Shown in pieces: positions 24,859 to 33,962 of a DNA stretch of 64,000 bases; position 1 is the stretch's first letter; the number at the start of each line of letters is the position of its first letter. This stretch comes from Sporosarcina sp. (GTDB lineage Bacteria > Bacillota > Bacilli > Bacillales_A > Planococcaceae). The translations under genes and the position numbers were made by a program. Location: NCBI RefSeq assembly GCF_029257255.1, contig NZ_JARICI010000004.1:1-64000 (forward strand), read 5' to 3'. Under the pieces are notes generated by a model, which had not been told where the DNA came from, did not search any database, and saw only the letters and a list, made by a program, of their open reading frames with translations.

Positions 24859-25464
24859 ATGAATAAATGGATGGTGTTTCCAGCGTTGGCGGGTGTCCTG
24901 ACGATCGGTGGAGCGGCAACTGCAAAAAGCAGTCCTGTAACTGAGCCGATTGAGGAGCCCGTGTTAAGTTACGAAGAAATTAGTGTAATCGCACAGCAGC
25001 ACGCCCCTGGCGAAGTCACGGTAGTGGAGCTGGATCGCGAGCAAGGCCGGGTAGTCTACGACATTGAACTTCAAGATCCAACCATCCAGACGGACATGGA
25101 GGTAGATGCGCAGACAGGCGATGTACTGAAGATCAAGAAAGAAGCGGCAGGCGTGGAACCTGAAAAGGAAATCCAGCAAACGGCAAGCTTTGATCAACCC
25201 ACAGAGCAGCCTGCGTCAACCAACCATACGCTGACCGTCGTTTCTTCATCTGATGACAAGCCTGCCCGGCCCTTGCTTACAAAAAAACAAGCGATTGAGA
25301 TCGCAAAGCAACATGTAATCGGTAGAGTGAAAAATATAGACATTGAAAAAGAAAAAGAAGACGGTATGATATTTTTTGAGATTGAATTGGAAGATGAGTT
25401 TTTCGAGTACGAAATCTTGATGGATGCCCATTCAGGCGACATCATTTCATTTGAAAATGACTGA
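24859..25464 (+). CDS. secreted protein with two PepSY domains (YkoJ-like)
   Basis: 201 residues with an N-terminal signal peptide (MNKWMVFPALAGVLTIGGA, probable cut after ATA). Two PepSY repeats follow: LSYEEISVIAQQHAPGEV with DAQTGDVLKI, and LTKKQAIEIAKQHV with DAHSGDIISF. Acidic overall. AAAGGAGGAG precedes the ATG. A 114-nt gap from the previous gene is A/T-rich and could hold its own promoter. A terminator follows at 25532. Confidence 0.85.
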   Translation: MNKWMVFPALAGVLTIGGAATAKSSPVTEPIEEPVLSYEEISVIAQQHAPGEVTVVELDREQGRVVYDIELQDPTIQTDMEVDAQTGDVLKIKKEAAGVEPEKEIQQTASFDQPTEQPASTNHTLTVVSSSDDKPARPLLTKKQAIEIAKQHVIGRVKNIDIEKEKEDGMIFFEIELEDEFFEYEILMDAHSGDIISFEND

Positions 25465-25531
25465 AACCACCCACAAACTATCAGTCAACGGTACGATTTT
25501 AAAAGCATACAAACACACACATAAAACACAG

Positions 25532-25569
25532 AAGGCTGCCTGGGGAGTGAATTCCTGGGCAGCCTTTTT
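25532..25569 (+). terminator. rho-independent terminator after the PepSY genes
   Basis: AAGGCTGCC (25532-25540) pairs with GGCAGCCTT (25558-25566), with further C-G pairs inside, then a T tract. Confidence 0.9.
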
Positions 25570-25598
25570 CATGCGAGCAGTTAGCAGGGGTAGCTGAT

Positions 25599-25688
25599 GC
25601 TCATATACATCCGACGAGTGATCATTGCCTCGGTGCAGGCGCTCATAGACAGCGGCGGCGTGATCATACACCCCTGGCGAGTGATCAT
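25599..25688 (-). repeat. 21-nt periodic repeat array, 5 units
   Basis: GCTCAT or GATCAT starts at 25599, 25620, 25641, 25662 and 25683, every 21 nt exactly. Read on the minus strand each unit is ATGAKC followed by mostly GC-rich variable sequence. It belongs to the same family as the arrays at 36298 and 51058. It fills most of the 384-nt gap before the symporter gene; nothing else was seen there but a terminator. Confidence 0.8.
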
Positions 25689-25848
25689 CAGAACGATGTA
25701 TCGTCTTTTACCTGCAGCTTTTGGGTAGTAAATGGCTAGTAAACTATAGTATAGTACAAGAACCTGGTTCATTTTTTGGCGAGGTGTTTTGTCTTGCCAA
25801 GCGTAGACAGACAGCGGGCAGGGTATAGAGATAACAGGAGGTGGTCAT

Positions 25849-27276
25849 ATGTTTGAAAACGCTTTAAATTGGCTGGTGGGACCGGCGAATAGTTTTATTT
25901 GGACGTATATTTTAATTGGACTCTTATTGGCGGCGGGTGCATATTTTACGATTCGTACAAAGTTTGTACAGGTTCGACTGTTCAGAGAAATGTTTCGTTT
26001 AATAGTAGAAAAGAAAGACAGTAATGATGGCGTATCTCCGTTCCAGGCATTCACGATCAGTGCGGCTTCGCGTGTCGGAACCGGTAACGTGGCAGGGGTG
26101 GCCCTGGCAATCGGAATTGGTGGCCCGGGCGCGGTATTCTGGATGTGGATTATCGCAATTATCGGCATGGCGACCGCATTCATTGAGAGTACGCTTGCAC
26201 AAGTGTATAAAGTGAAAGACGGCGAAACGTTCCGTGGAGGCCCTGCGTACTATATGCAGAAAGCGCTTGGTTACCGGAAACTCGGTATTGTTTTCGCTGT
26301 TTTACTGACCATTTGTTTTGGATTCATTTTTAATGCGGTGCAGTCGAATACTATCAGCCAATCCTTTACGGACGTGTTCGGTATTCCGGACTGGGCTGTC
26401 GGAATCGGCTTGATCGTGCTGACAGCAGTCATCGTTTTTGGCGGCGTGCAGCGGATCGTCAAAGTGACACAGACGATTGTTCCTGTCATGGCGACCTTCT
26501 ATATTATTGTCGCATTATTCATTGTTATCATGAATATCACGCAGGTTCCTGCGATGATTATGCTCATTATCGAGCACGCTTTCGGCATCAAGGAAATGGT
26601 CGGCGGTGGTATCGGTGTAGCAATCATGCAAGGTGTCCGACGTGGATTATTCTCCAATGAAGCCGGTATGGGTAGTGTGCCGAACGCAGCAGCGACGGCG
26701 AACGTATCGCACCCGGCAAAGCAGGGTCTAGTTCAGAGTCTCGGCGTGTTCTTCGATACGATTGTGATCTGTTCTGCAACGGCATTCATTATTTTGCTGG
26801 GCGGACTATATGAATCTGGCGAAACGAACGGGATCTTGCTGACGCAGGCCTCTATGGCGGTGCACGTAGGTGCTTGGGCTCCTTATTTCATTGCCGTTGC
26901 GATCATGTTCTTTGCGTTCAGTTCCATTGTCGGTAACTATTACTACGGCGAAACGAATATTGAATTCATCAATGCGAATAAAGGCTGGAAATATGCGTAT
27001 CAGATACTGGTGCTTGGGATGGTATTTTTCGGAGCGATTGCAAAGGTGCAGGTCGTTTGGGACATGGCGGATCTGTTCATGGGACTCATGGCGATTATTA
27101 ACCTTGTGGTCATCATCTTGCTCGGTAAAGTCGCCTTCCAGGTGCTTGACGATTTCACTGTGCAACGAAAAGCAGGGAAAAACCCTGTTTTTAAAGCTTC
27201 CACAATTCCAGGACTGAAAGGTGCAGAGTGCTGGGAAGAGACGGCGGAAAAACCGGAAGATCGTGTGCGGTTATAA
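25849..27276 (+). CDS. sodium:alanine/amino-acid symporter (AGCS family)
   Basis: 475 residues with about ten or eleven membrane helices. The family signature region FQAFTISAASRVGTGNVAGV and GPGAVFWMW, and the later RGLFSNEAGMGSVPNAAA, are diagnostic of AGCS transporters (AlsT, GlnT, YrbD), which import alanine, glycine or glutamine with sodium. ACAGGAGGTGGTCAT gives a strong ribosome site. It is a single-gene unit followed by a terminator at 27408. Which amino acid it carries cannot be decided. Confidence 0.93.
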   Translation: MFENALNWLVGPANSFIWTYILIGLLLAAGAYFTIRTKFVQVRLFREMFRLIVEKKDSNDGVSPFQAFTISAASRVGTGNVAGVALAIGIGGPGAVFWMWIIAIIGMATAFIESTLAQVYKVKDGETFRGGPAYYMQKALGYRKLGIVFAVLLTICFGFIFNAVQSNTISQSFTDVFGIPDWAVGIGLIVLTAVIVFGGVQRIVKVTQTIVPVMATFYIIVALFIVIMNITQVPAMIMLIIEHAFGIKEMVGGGIGVAIMQGVRRGLFSNEAGMGSVPNAAATANVSHPAKQGLVQSLGVFFDTIVICSATAFIILLGGLYESGETNGILLTQASMAVHVGAWAPYFIAVAIMFFAFSSIVGNYYYGETNIEFINANKGWKYAYQILVLGMVFFGAIAKVQVVWDMADLFMGLMAIINLVVIILLGKVAFQVLDDFTVQRKAGKNPVFKASTIPGLKGAECWEETAEKPEDRVRL

Positions 27277-27407
27277 AGGCAGACGGAAAGTGAAGAATTC
27301 ACATCTGTCAAGCCGTGCCGAATAGCACAGGAAACTTTCGCGATTTTATTTTTCGTCAAGGCATATAAAGTTTGATTTTGAGAAATTATTTTCCTGTAAA
27401 ACGAAAG

Positions 27408-27450
27408 AATCTTAGTTCAGAAGGTACATTCTGTTCTAAGATTATTTTTA
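27408..27450 (+). terminator. rho-independent terminator after the symporter
   Basis: AATCTTAG (27408-27415) pairs with CTAAGATT (27436-27443), with a second inner stem CAGAA/TTCTG, then ATTTTTA. Confidence 0.85.
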
Positions 27451-27525
27451 TGCTTTACAAGTTTCACCACTACATGTTAGGGTATTACTTGTACATAAGA
27501 CACTATATATAGTATTTTCGATGAA

Positions 27526-27720
27526 TTGGTACCATCAACGGTTTAAAAGGGAATCCGCTAAAAACGGAGCTGCCCCCGCAACTGAGGGCATGGACGACTG
27601 TCTAGCTTATACCCACTGCCATCGAGGCGGGAAGGGAGACAGGAGGACGATATGCCAGCCAGGAGACCTGCCATTCAATCCGCAATACATTCTTCGGGGA
27701 TGAGGAATGGAAGCACAGGC
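27526..27720 (+). promoter_or_regulatory. cobalamin riboswitch
   Basis: All conserved blocks are in order: AAAAGGGAATCCG, then GGAGCTGCCCCCGCAACTG, CCACTGCC, GGCGGGAAGG, and the B12 box GCCAGGAGACCTGCC at 27658-27672. A terminator-like hairpin follows at 27772. It controls the ribonucleotide reductase operon that begins at 27978, presumably repressing it when adenosylcobalamin is abundant. Confidence 0.95.
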
Positions 27721-27771
27721 AAGAGAGTACATTTGCCACTAAACTTCCATTTATTACCGTTATACGATAAT

Positions 27772-27799
27772 GGCTCCCGGATCATTGGGAGTCTTTTTA
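27772..27799 (+). terminator. terminator hairpin of the cobalamin riboswitch
   Basis: GGCTCCC (27772-27778) pairs with GGGAGTC (27787-27793), then five T. Placed between aptamer and coding region, it is the likely expression platform. Confidence 0.75.
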
Positions 27800-27977
27800 A
27801 TTACATTACCTATATAAGATGAGTTACATGTTTAGCACACACAACGAATTAGCATACGGGATACGTAGTTAATTGAAGAAGAAGGCGGTGACTCCTGCGG
27901 GAACAGCGCAAGCCGTGCTTGAGGTAGATGCAAATTGTTTTTTTATCTTACATAACACAAAAAAGGGAGCGAATGAA

Positions 27978-30200
27978 ATGGCTATAATTCATGAAACGGT
28001 CGGTCTAAATCTATTGCTGGAAAATCTCGAGGAAGAGTTCGGTAAGAAGCAAATCGAGGCGCTGGTCGAAGCGAGCGAACGATATCAGGAGCGTCATCCC
28101 GATAGTTCCGCATCAGACTGGACAAGCGCGATGGTGCTCGAATCGTTGAGCAGAATCGATGAAGCGAATGCCTACTGGACATTTGTCGCTGCCCGTATTT
28201 ATCTGTACGACGTCTATGCGAAGCAGAAAGCTTTGCGCGGCGCGGATGTTTATACCGATTTTGCGAAAAATGTTGAAAAATTGGTGGCGCAGGGGCTTTA
28301 TACACCAATTCTTACCGAGAAGTACAGCCGTGATGAACTGAATGAGATCGGTCGTTTGCTGGAGCCTTCACGCGACCTGTTATTTACTTATATTGGATTG
28401 AAGACATTGGTGGACCGCTATGTGACAGTTGATTTCTCTAAGCGGACAGTTGAGTTGCCGCAGGAACGCTGGCTGATCATTGCGATGACATTGATGCAGG
28501 ATGAAACGGAAGACCGCATCCACAAAATCGGCGAAGCGTACTGGGCGATGAGCAATCTCTACATGACGGTTGCCACACCGACGCTTTCGAATGCAGGAAA
28601 GATGCACGGTCAGCTGTCGAGTTGCTTCATTGATACAGTGGATGATTCCTTGCAGGGTATCTACAACAGCAACACGGATATCGCCAACCTGTCGAAATTT
28701 GGCGGCGGTATCGGCGTCTACATGGGGAAAGTCCGTTCACGCGGTGCTTCTATCCGCGGCTTTGAAGGAGCTTCAAGCGGTGTGCTTCCTTGGATTAAGC
28801 AGCTGAACAACACAGCGGTCAGCGTAGATCAGCTTGGACAGCGTCAAGGTGCAGTTGCAGTCTATTTGGATGTATGGCATCAGGATATCTTCACATTCCT
28901 TGATCTGAAGCTCAACAACGGGGACGACCGTCTGCGTGCACATGATATTTTCACAGGTGTCTGCTTGCCGGATCTGTTCATGGAAAAAGTGGAGTCACGC
29001 GAAGATTGGCACTTGTTCGATCCGCATGAGGTCCGTACGAAAATGGGCTTTTCATTGGAAGACTTCTATGATGAAGAAAAAGGCAACGGTTCATTCCGCA
29101 AGAAGTACGAGGAATGTGTGGCAAATGAAGATCTGTCACGCGTAACGGTGTCAGCGATTGAAATCATGAAACGCGTCCTGCGCAGCCAGCTGGAAACAGG
29201 CACGCCGTTCATGTTCTACCGTGATGAAGTAAACCGCATGAATCCGAATAAGCATGAAGGAATTATTTATTCTAGTAACCTTTGTACGGAAATTTTGCAG
29301 AATATGTCAGCAAGTACACATGAATCGGTCTCACTGGAAGACGATTTAGTTGTTACTCGTACGAAGCCGGGCGATTTTGTAGTCTGTAACTTGTCATCGA
29401 TCAACCTTGGAAAAGCAGTGGTTGCGGACGTATTGGACCGTTTAATTACGATCCAAGTCCGTATGCTCGACAATGTTATCGATCAAAACCAGATTCCTGT
29501 CGTGCAGGCGCAGCGCACCAACGCACGCTACCGTGGAATCGGCCTCGGCACATTCGGCTGGCACCATCTATTAGCGCTGAAGAATATTCAGTGGGAATCG
29601 GATGAAGCAGTTGACTACGCGGATAAATTGTATGAAAACATTGCGTATCTTACGATTAAAGCATCAATGGAACTGTCAAAGGAAAAAGGCGCGTATCCAT
29701 TGTTCGACGGCTCCGACTGGCAGACTGGCGAGTACTTCGAACAGCGTGAATATGATTCGAATAAATGGCGCGAGCTTCGTATGGATGTGGCGATCAACGG
29801 AATGCGCAACGGCTATCTGATGGCAGTTGCACCGAACAGTTCCACATCTGTCATCGCAGGCTCTACGGCTTCGATCGATCCGATTTTCAAGCCGTTTTAC
29901 CATGAAGAGAAGAAGGACTATAAATTGCCGGTGATCGCACCGGATTTGAACCACAACACCTATGATGTCTACCGTCGTTCTGCGTATATCGTCGATCAGC
30001 GCTGGTCCATCAAGCAAAATGCTGCGCGTCAGCAACATATCGATCAGTCGATTTCATTTAACATCTATGTACCGAACTCCATCCGCGCATCTGTCTTGCT
30101 CGATCTGCATATGCAGGCATGGAAATCCGGCATGAAAACGACGTACTATATGCGTTCCACAGCATCTGAAATTGAGGAGTGCGAGTGGTGTCATTCTTAA
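27978..30200 (+). CDS. nrdE: class I ribonucleotide reductase alpha subunit
   Basis: 740 residues from ATG 27978 (MAIIHETVGL), which follows AAAAGGGAGCG; a longer frame from 27873 lacks such a site. There is no N-terminal ATP-cone. Motifs present: the substrate-site region TPTLSNAGKMHGQLSSCF with the redox Cys, KFGGGIGVYMG, the radical-site segment SSNLCTEIL, VVCNLSSINLG, APNSSTSVIAGST and the C-terminal shuttle CEWC. It reduces ribonucleoside diphosphates with the radical supplied by the beta subunit. Lack of the cone and the flavodoxin neighbour suit a class Ib-like enzyme. It is under the cobalamin riboswitch. Confidence 0.93.
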   Translation: MAIIHETVGLNLLLENLEEEFGKKQIEALVEASERYQERHPDSSASDWTSAMVLESLSRIDEANAYWTFVAARIYLYDVYAKQKALRGADVYTDFAKNVEKLVAQGLYTPILTEKYSRDELNEIGRLLEPSRDLLFTYIGLKTLVDRYVTVDFSKRTVELPQERWLIIAMTLMQDETEDRIHKIGEAYWAMSNLYMTVATPTLSNAGKMHGQLSSCFIDTVDDSLQGIYNSNTDIANLSKFGGGIGVYMGKVRSRGASIRGFEGASSGVLPWIKQLNNTAVSVDQLGQRQGAVAVYLDVWHQDIFTFLDLKLNNGDDRLRAHDIFTGVCLPDLFMEKVESREDWHLFDPHEVRTKMGFSLEDFYDEEKGNGSFRKKYEECVANEDLSRVTVSAIEIMKRVLRSQLETGTPFMFYRDEVNRMNPNKHEGIIYSSNLCTEILQNMSASTHESVSLEDDLVVTRTKPGDFVVCNLSSINLGKAVVADVLDRLITIQVRMLDNVIDQNQIPVVQAQRTNARYRGIGLGTFGWHHLLALKNIQWESDEAVDYADKLYENIAYLTIKASMELSKEKGAYPLFDGSDWQTGEYFEQREYDSNKWRELRMDVAINGMRNGYLMAVAPNSSTSVIAGSTASIDPIFKPFYHEEKKDYKLPVIAPDLNHNTYDVYRRSAYIVDQRWSIKQNAARQQHIDQSISFNIYVPNSIRASVLLDLHMQAWKSGMKTTYYMRSTASEIEECEWCHS

Positions 30201-30625
30201 TTGCGTATGCATCCTGGAGCGGTAATACACAGGAAGTCGCTGAACTGATCGAGGAAAATCTGACTCGTGAAGGCGTCCAAGTCGATACCCACCGCATCGG
30301 CATCGGCGTGATCCCGGATGTGAACGAATACGATGCAATCTGTATCGGTTCATTCACCTGGGAAAAAGGCGCAACGCCGGATGAAGTAAAAGACTTCGTC
30401 GCGGATATCGGCTTCAAACCGGAGCCTGTCTATGTTTTCGGAACAGGCGACACGCAATTCGGCGGGGATGAACTATTTTGCAAAGCGGCCGAAAAACTGG
30501 CGCGCTTTTATCATTCTCCTTTTGAAACGCTAAAGATCGAACAAAGCCCGCGCGGCACACAACAACAATTGGTAACGAATTGGACGAAAGGAGTGCTCGA
30601 CCATTGGAGACACTTACAAGAGTAA
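30188..30625 (+). CDS. flavodoxin of the ribonucleotide reductase operon
   Basis: 145 residues from GTG 30188 (SFLIAYASWSGNT), 8 nt after GAGGAG; a GTG at 30185 is an alternative. The FMN phosphate loop SWSGNT, the DAICIGSFTWEKG loop and VFGTGDTQFGG are those of a short-chain flavodoxin, not of canonical NrdI. Lying between alpha and beta genes and overlapping both (13 nt and 22 nt), it probably delivers electrons or oxidant for cofactor assembly in the beta subunit. Confidence 0.88.
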   Translation: MSFLIAYASWSGNTQEVAELIEENLTREGVQVDTHRIGIGVIPDVNEYDAICIGSFTWEKGATPDEVKDFVADIGFKPEPVYVFGTGDTQFGGDELFCKAAEKLARFYHSPFETLKIEQSPRGTQQQLVTNWTKGVLDHWRHLQE

Positions 30626-31641
30626 AAGTACTGAATCCGGCAAATCCAAATAAAGCGACAGCCATTTTCGGAGGGGAAGCAAGCGGCATCCTCAACTGGA
30701 ATGACATCGCGCACCCTCATTTCTACACACTGCGTCAGCGCATCCGTTCACTTTTCTGGACGGCAAATGAAGTGGATATGACACAGGACGTCAAGCAATT
30801 CTCGCGTCTTACAAAAGAAGAGCAATCCGCATTTTTGAAAATTATCGGATTGCTGGCAACACTTGACGGTCCGCAAACGGTCATCGCCATGAAGATTGCA
30901 GACTTCACGACAGATCCTTCCGTCAAGTCGATCATGGCAACCATTGCCGATCAGGAAAGCGAGCATAACCATAGCTATGCGTATGTTCTTTCATCTGTCA
31001 CGAATCTTGACAAGCAGATGGCTGCTTTCGAAATGGGACGCACAGATGAGGTATTGATGAAGCGTAATGAACGAATTGTGGAAGTGTATAATGAGTTTGC
31101 GGAGAACCCGACGATCGAAACAGTATTGAAAGCGATGGTCTATACGACGCTGCTTGAAGGCCTGTTCTTCTACAGCGGATTCGCATTCTTCTATAACTTG
31201 GCGCGTCATCAGAAAATGGTTGGTACTTCGACGATGATTTCTTATATAAATCGCGATGAACTCCAGCACGGAAAAGCAATCAGCGATATCTTCCGCGCAG
31301 CACTGGCTGAAAATCCAGAGTACAATACGGATGAGTTCACAGAGTGGATCTATGATCAGTTCCGTCACTCCGTCGAGCAGGAAGTGATCTGGAGCCGGTA
31401 TGTATTGGGCGAAATCGACGGGCTGGAACTGGATGAGATGGAAGGCTACATCAAGTACCGCGCGAACAAAATGCTGCGCATGCTTGGCCTGGGCGAAATT
31501 TATCCAGAGTTCACGGACAATCCAATGAAGTGGATCCGTGCCTATGTCGATAATTTTGACGATACAAAGACGGACTTTTTCGAGCAGACAAGCCGCCAGT
31601 ACGTGAAGACGAGCGACTTGAATGGCTTCGATGATTTGTAA
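30604..31641 (+). CDS. nrdF: class I ribonucleotide reductase beta subunit
   Basis: 345 residues from TTG 30604 (ETLTRVKVLNP), about 10 nt after AAAGGAG. Metal ligands and radical Tyr are in place: an acidic ligand in FWTANEVDMTQD, the E..H...Y set in ADQESEHNHSYAY, a Glu in LLEGLFFYSGFAFF and NRDELQHGKAI near the second iron. It forms the dimetal-tyrosyl cofactor. Coupled by overlap to the flavodoxin gene; a terminator follows. Confidence 0.93.
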   Translation: METLTRVKVLNPANPNKATAIFGGEASGILNWNDIAHPHFYTLRQRIRSLFWTANEVDMTQDVKQFSRLTKEEQSAFLKIIGLLATLDGPQTVIAMKIADFTTDPSVKSIMATIADQESEHNHSYAYVLSSVTNLDKQMAAFEMGRTDEVLMKRNERIVEVYNEFAENPTIETVLKAMVYTTLLEGLFFYSGFAFFYNLARHQKMVGTSTMISYINRDELQHGKAISDIFRAALAENPEYNTDEFTEWIYDQFRHSVEQEVIWSRYVLGEIDGLELDEMEGYIKYRANKMLRMLGLGEIYPEFTDNPMKWIRAYVDNFDDTKTDFFEQTSRQYVKTSDLNGFDDL

Positions 31642-31663
31642 GCAAGTGATATAGATAGTAGGG

Positions 31664-31692
31664 GGAAGTGCATATGCGCTTCCTTTTTTTAT
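31664..31692 (+). terminator. rho-independent terminator after nrdF
   Basis: GGAAGTGC (31664-31671) pairs with GCGCTTCC (31676-31683), then seven T. The leader GTGATATAGATAG and the stem are repeated almost exactly after the methyltransferase gene at 33963. Confidence 0.9.
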
Positions 31693-31725
31693 TGACTTTT
31701 ATTCCTCGATATAATAAAATATATT

Positions 31726-31757
31726 AAGGACATTAAGTATCTGTAATATCCCTTTAA
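31726..31757. promoter_or_regulatory. imperfect dyad upstream of the Rrf2 gene
   Basis: TTAAGGACATTA faces TAATATCCCTTTAA across 8 bases. Rrf2 proteins often bind such A/T-rich dyads near their own promoters; autoregulation is an inference. Confidence 0.35.
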
Positions 31758-31775
31758 TTGAAAGGAGAAAACATA

Positions 31776-32198
31776 ATGAGATATTCAAAAGCGACTGGTT
31801 ATGCATTGCATACGATTGTCCATATTATGTTGCAGCCCGAGGGAAGTTCTGTCGGTGTGCAAGAACTAGCTGAAATGCAGCACCTGTCCCCGACGTATTT
31901 GTCTAAAATCATGACGAAACTGACGAAAGCTGGTCTGATCCTTTCGACGCCGGGAGCGAAGGGTGGATATAAAATAGCCCGAACCGAGCATGAAATATCT
32001 TTTTTGGATGTCATCAATGCCATTGAAGGTGATGCCAGATTTTTTGACTGCTCGATACATCACGAAGGCTGCCTGATTGAAAATATCATGAGAGATGCCG
32101 AAGATCACATGAGAAATGAACTGTCATCGAGGCTTCTGATAGATATTGCAAAAGAGGCGGAAGCCAGGCATGCAAATGGAAAGGGGATGACGCAATGA
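31776..32198 (+). CDS. Rrf2-family transcriptional regulator
   Basis: 140 residues from ATG 31776 (MRYSKATGYALH), with AAAGGAG upstream; an in-frame ATG at 31758 is less well placed. The winged helix has VGVQELAEMQHLSPTYLSKIMTKL and STPGAKGGYKIAR. Two Cys (FFDCSIHHEGC) replace the three-Cys cluster motif of IscR/NsrR, so a thiol-redox sensor is more likely than an Fe-S protein. Its stop overlaps the start of the flavoprotein gene, suggesting that it governs that reductase. Confidence 0.88.
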   Translation: MRYSKATGYALHTIVHIMLQPEGSSVGVQELAEMQHLSPTYLSKIMTKLTKAGLILSTPGAKGGYKIARTEHEISFLDVINAIEGDARFFDCSIHHEGCLIENIMRDAEDHMRNELSSRLLIDIAKEAEARHANGKGMTQ

Positions 32199-33103
32199 TA
32201 TTAGACTGCGCGGTAATTGGAGGCGGGCCGGCTGGACTGAATGCTGCGCTCGTGCTTGGCAGATCTCGACGTGAAACGATCCTGTTTGATGACAATAAGC
32301 CGAGAAATGCTGTAACTTCCGAATCCCATGGTTTCATTACACGTGACGGCATACATCCACAGGAACTTAAAAGGATTGGCCAAGTAGAATTAAGCAAGTA
32401 TCCAAATGTGAGAATTGAAAAACAGCGGGTTCACTGTATTTATAAAGAAGATGCTCTGTTTAAATTGGAGACGGAAAGTGGAGAAGTGCATTACGCGAAG
32501 AAAATTATTCTTGCAATGGGCTTCAAGGAACTACTTCCGGACATCCCTCGATTGAAAGAGTTCTATGGTCATAGCCTATTTAGCTGTCCTTTCTGTGATG
32601 GGTGGGAAATGAAAGATCAGTCGCTTGCCGTAATTGCAGATGACGAGAAGGCATTTCATCTGGCAAAAGTAGTCTCAAACTGGACAGATGATCTGACTGT
32701 ATTCACGAACGGAAACAAAGTGCTTTCAGCGAAAAAGCAGGAATTACTCAAGAGCAAAGGCATCTCAGTTAATGAAAAGAAGATCGAGACACTTATCGGT
32801 CAAGCAGGTAAACTGGAAAAGGTCGGGCTTGAAGATGGAACAACAGTATCTTGTGCAGGCGGATTCGTAACAGCAGAATGGAAGCAGGCAGCTGCTTTTG
32901 ATTCAACACTTGGCTATGCAATGAACGAACTTGGCGGAATCATCACTGACAGCTGGCAGCAGACGAACATTCACGGCATATATGCCTGCGGAGACACGAG
33001 GATTGCCGGTCCTTCTCAATTGATCATCGCGGCAGCAGAAGGATCGATGGCTGCCATAGCCGTAAACGCAGCTTTAATTGAAGAGAAATTTAACGAGAAA
33101 TAA
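32195..33103 (+). CDS. thioredoxin-reductase-like NAD(P)/FAD oxidoreductase
   Basis: 302 residues. FAD motif GGGPAGLNAALVLGRSRR is at the N terminus, redox CPFC in FSCPFCDGW near residue 135, and the C-terminal FAD motif GIYACGDTR. The central NADPH domain is shortened and lacks a clear GxGxxA motif (LAVIADDEKAF), so it may not use NADPH in the ordinary way. It is coupled to the Rrf2 gene (ATGA overlap), so it likely takes part in a thiol or electrophile stress response. Confidence 0.88.
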   Translation: MILDCAVIGGGPAGLNAALVLGRSRRETILFDDNKPRNAVTSESHGFITRDGIHPQELKRIGQVELSKYPNVRIEKQRVHCIYKEDALFKLETESGEVHYAKKIILAMGFKELLPDIPRLKEFYGHSLFSCPFCDGWEMKDQSLAVIADDEKAFHLAKVVSNWTDDLTVFTNGNKVLSAKKQELLKSKGISVNEKKIETLIGQAGKLEKVGLEDGTTVSCAGGFVTAEWKQAAAFDSTLGYAMNELGGIITDSWQQTNIHGIYACGDTRIAGPSQLIIAAAEGSMAAIAVNAALIEEKFNEK

Positions 33104-33381
33104 CCGCATGGCTTAAATGAGTCGTTAGGAAGTTTACAGAGTAATTTTTCCCGGCAGAATCATTGTATACGCTCGTTGTCTGGATAATAAGCTAATCAAT
33201 TTTTTAAGTCAATTACAGATATTCAGGGTCCTCATAGTATGCAATCAACCGAAACGCCGGTGTAGAATTGGATTGGCTTTCTCTCTGCATCTGTAATGTT
33301 GACTTGCCGTTAAAATGAAACAAACAGTTGTGTTGGAAGCATTGCAGCGAAAATGAATCAAATGAAAGGTGAGGATGAAGA

Positions 33382-33945
33382 ATGGAAACGGAAAAACGAA
33401 TGGAATTAGTGAAGGCTATTGTTGAAGAAGTCAGACCGCGATTACAGGACAGCGAATCAAAAAGTTTAGTGGATTATGGAGGCGGTACCGGTTTAGTAAG
33501 TTTGGAACTATCTGACTTAGTACACTCCATATTGTTGGTGGACTCTTCTAAACAAGCGTTACAGGGAGCCCAAGATAAAATCAGTGAAAAAGGAATTACG
33601 AATTCAAAAGTATTATATTCAGATTTTACACAATATACCCCTCCTGAAATCAAGGCAGATATCGTCCTGTTGTCTTTAGTTCTTCTCCATATTCCGGATA
33701 CGAAATTAATTTTACAAAAGTTGTTCAGCATTTTGAATACTAACGGTAGGCTGATTATTATTGACTTTGACAAAAGTGATCACGTACATCATCCGAAAAT
33801 TCACAGTGGTTTTTCCCATAATCAATTAAAAAACATATTATCTGAAGTTGGATTTAAATCTATTGAAATTAAGACCTTCTATCAGGGGGAACAGATTTTT
33901 GCGAATCAAGATGCCTCCATGTTTCTGTCCACTAGTACAAAATGA
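33382..33945 (+). CDS. class I SAM-dependent methyltransferase
   Basis: 187 residues. SAM motif I is VDYGGGTGLVSLEL, motif II region ILLVDSSKQAL, and DIVLLSLVLLHIPD precedes the post-motif strand RLIIIDFDKSDH. It is of UbiE/Methyltransf_11 type with unknown small-molecule substrate. ATG 33382 follows AGGTGAGGATGAAGA. The 278 bases before it hold no recognised feature. Confidence 0.88.
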   Translation: METEKRMELVKAIVEEVRPRLQDSESKSLVDYGGGTGLVSLELSDLVHSILLVDSSKQALQGAQDKISEKGITNSKVLYSDFTQYTPPEIKADIVLLSLVLLHIPDTKLILQKLFSILNTNGRLIIIDFDKSDHVHHPKIHSGFSHNQLKNILSEVGFKSIEIKTFYQGEQIFANQDASMFLSTSTK

Positions 33946-33962
33946 ATTTTTTTGAAATGCCC

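Noticed and set aside
25599-25688. CRISPR-like array
   Set aside because: Repeats are only about 6 conserved bases with 15-nt variable parts, and no cas genes are present.
25581-25772. 63-codon minus-strand frame with MITR/MSA heptads
   Set aside because: Same reason: a translation of the 21-nt array, not a gene.
27873-27977. Extended N terminus of the ribonucleotide reductase alpha subunit
   Set aside because: The ATG at 27978 has the only good ribosome site (AAAAGGGAGCG), and the extension has no ATP-cone character.
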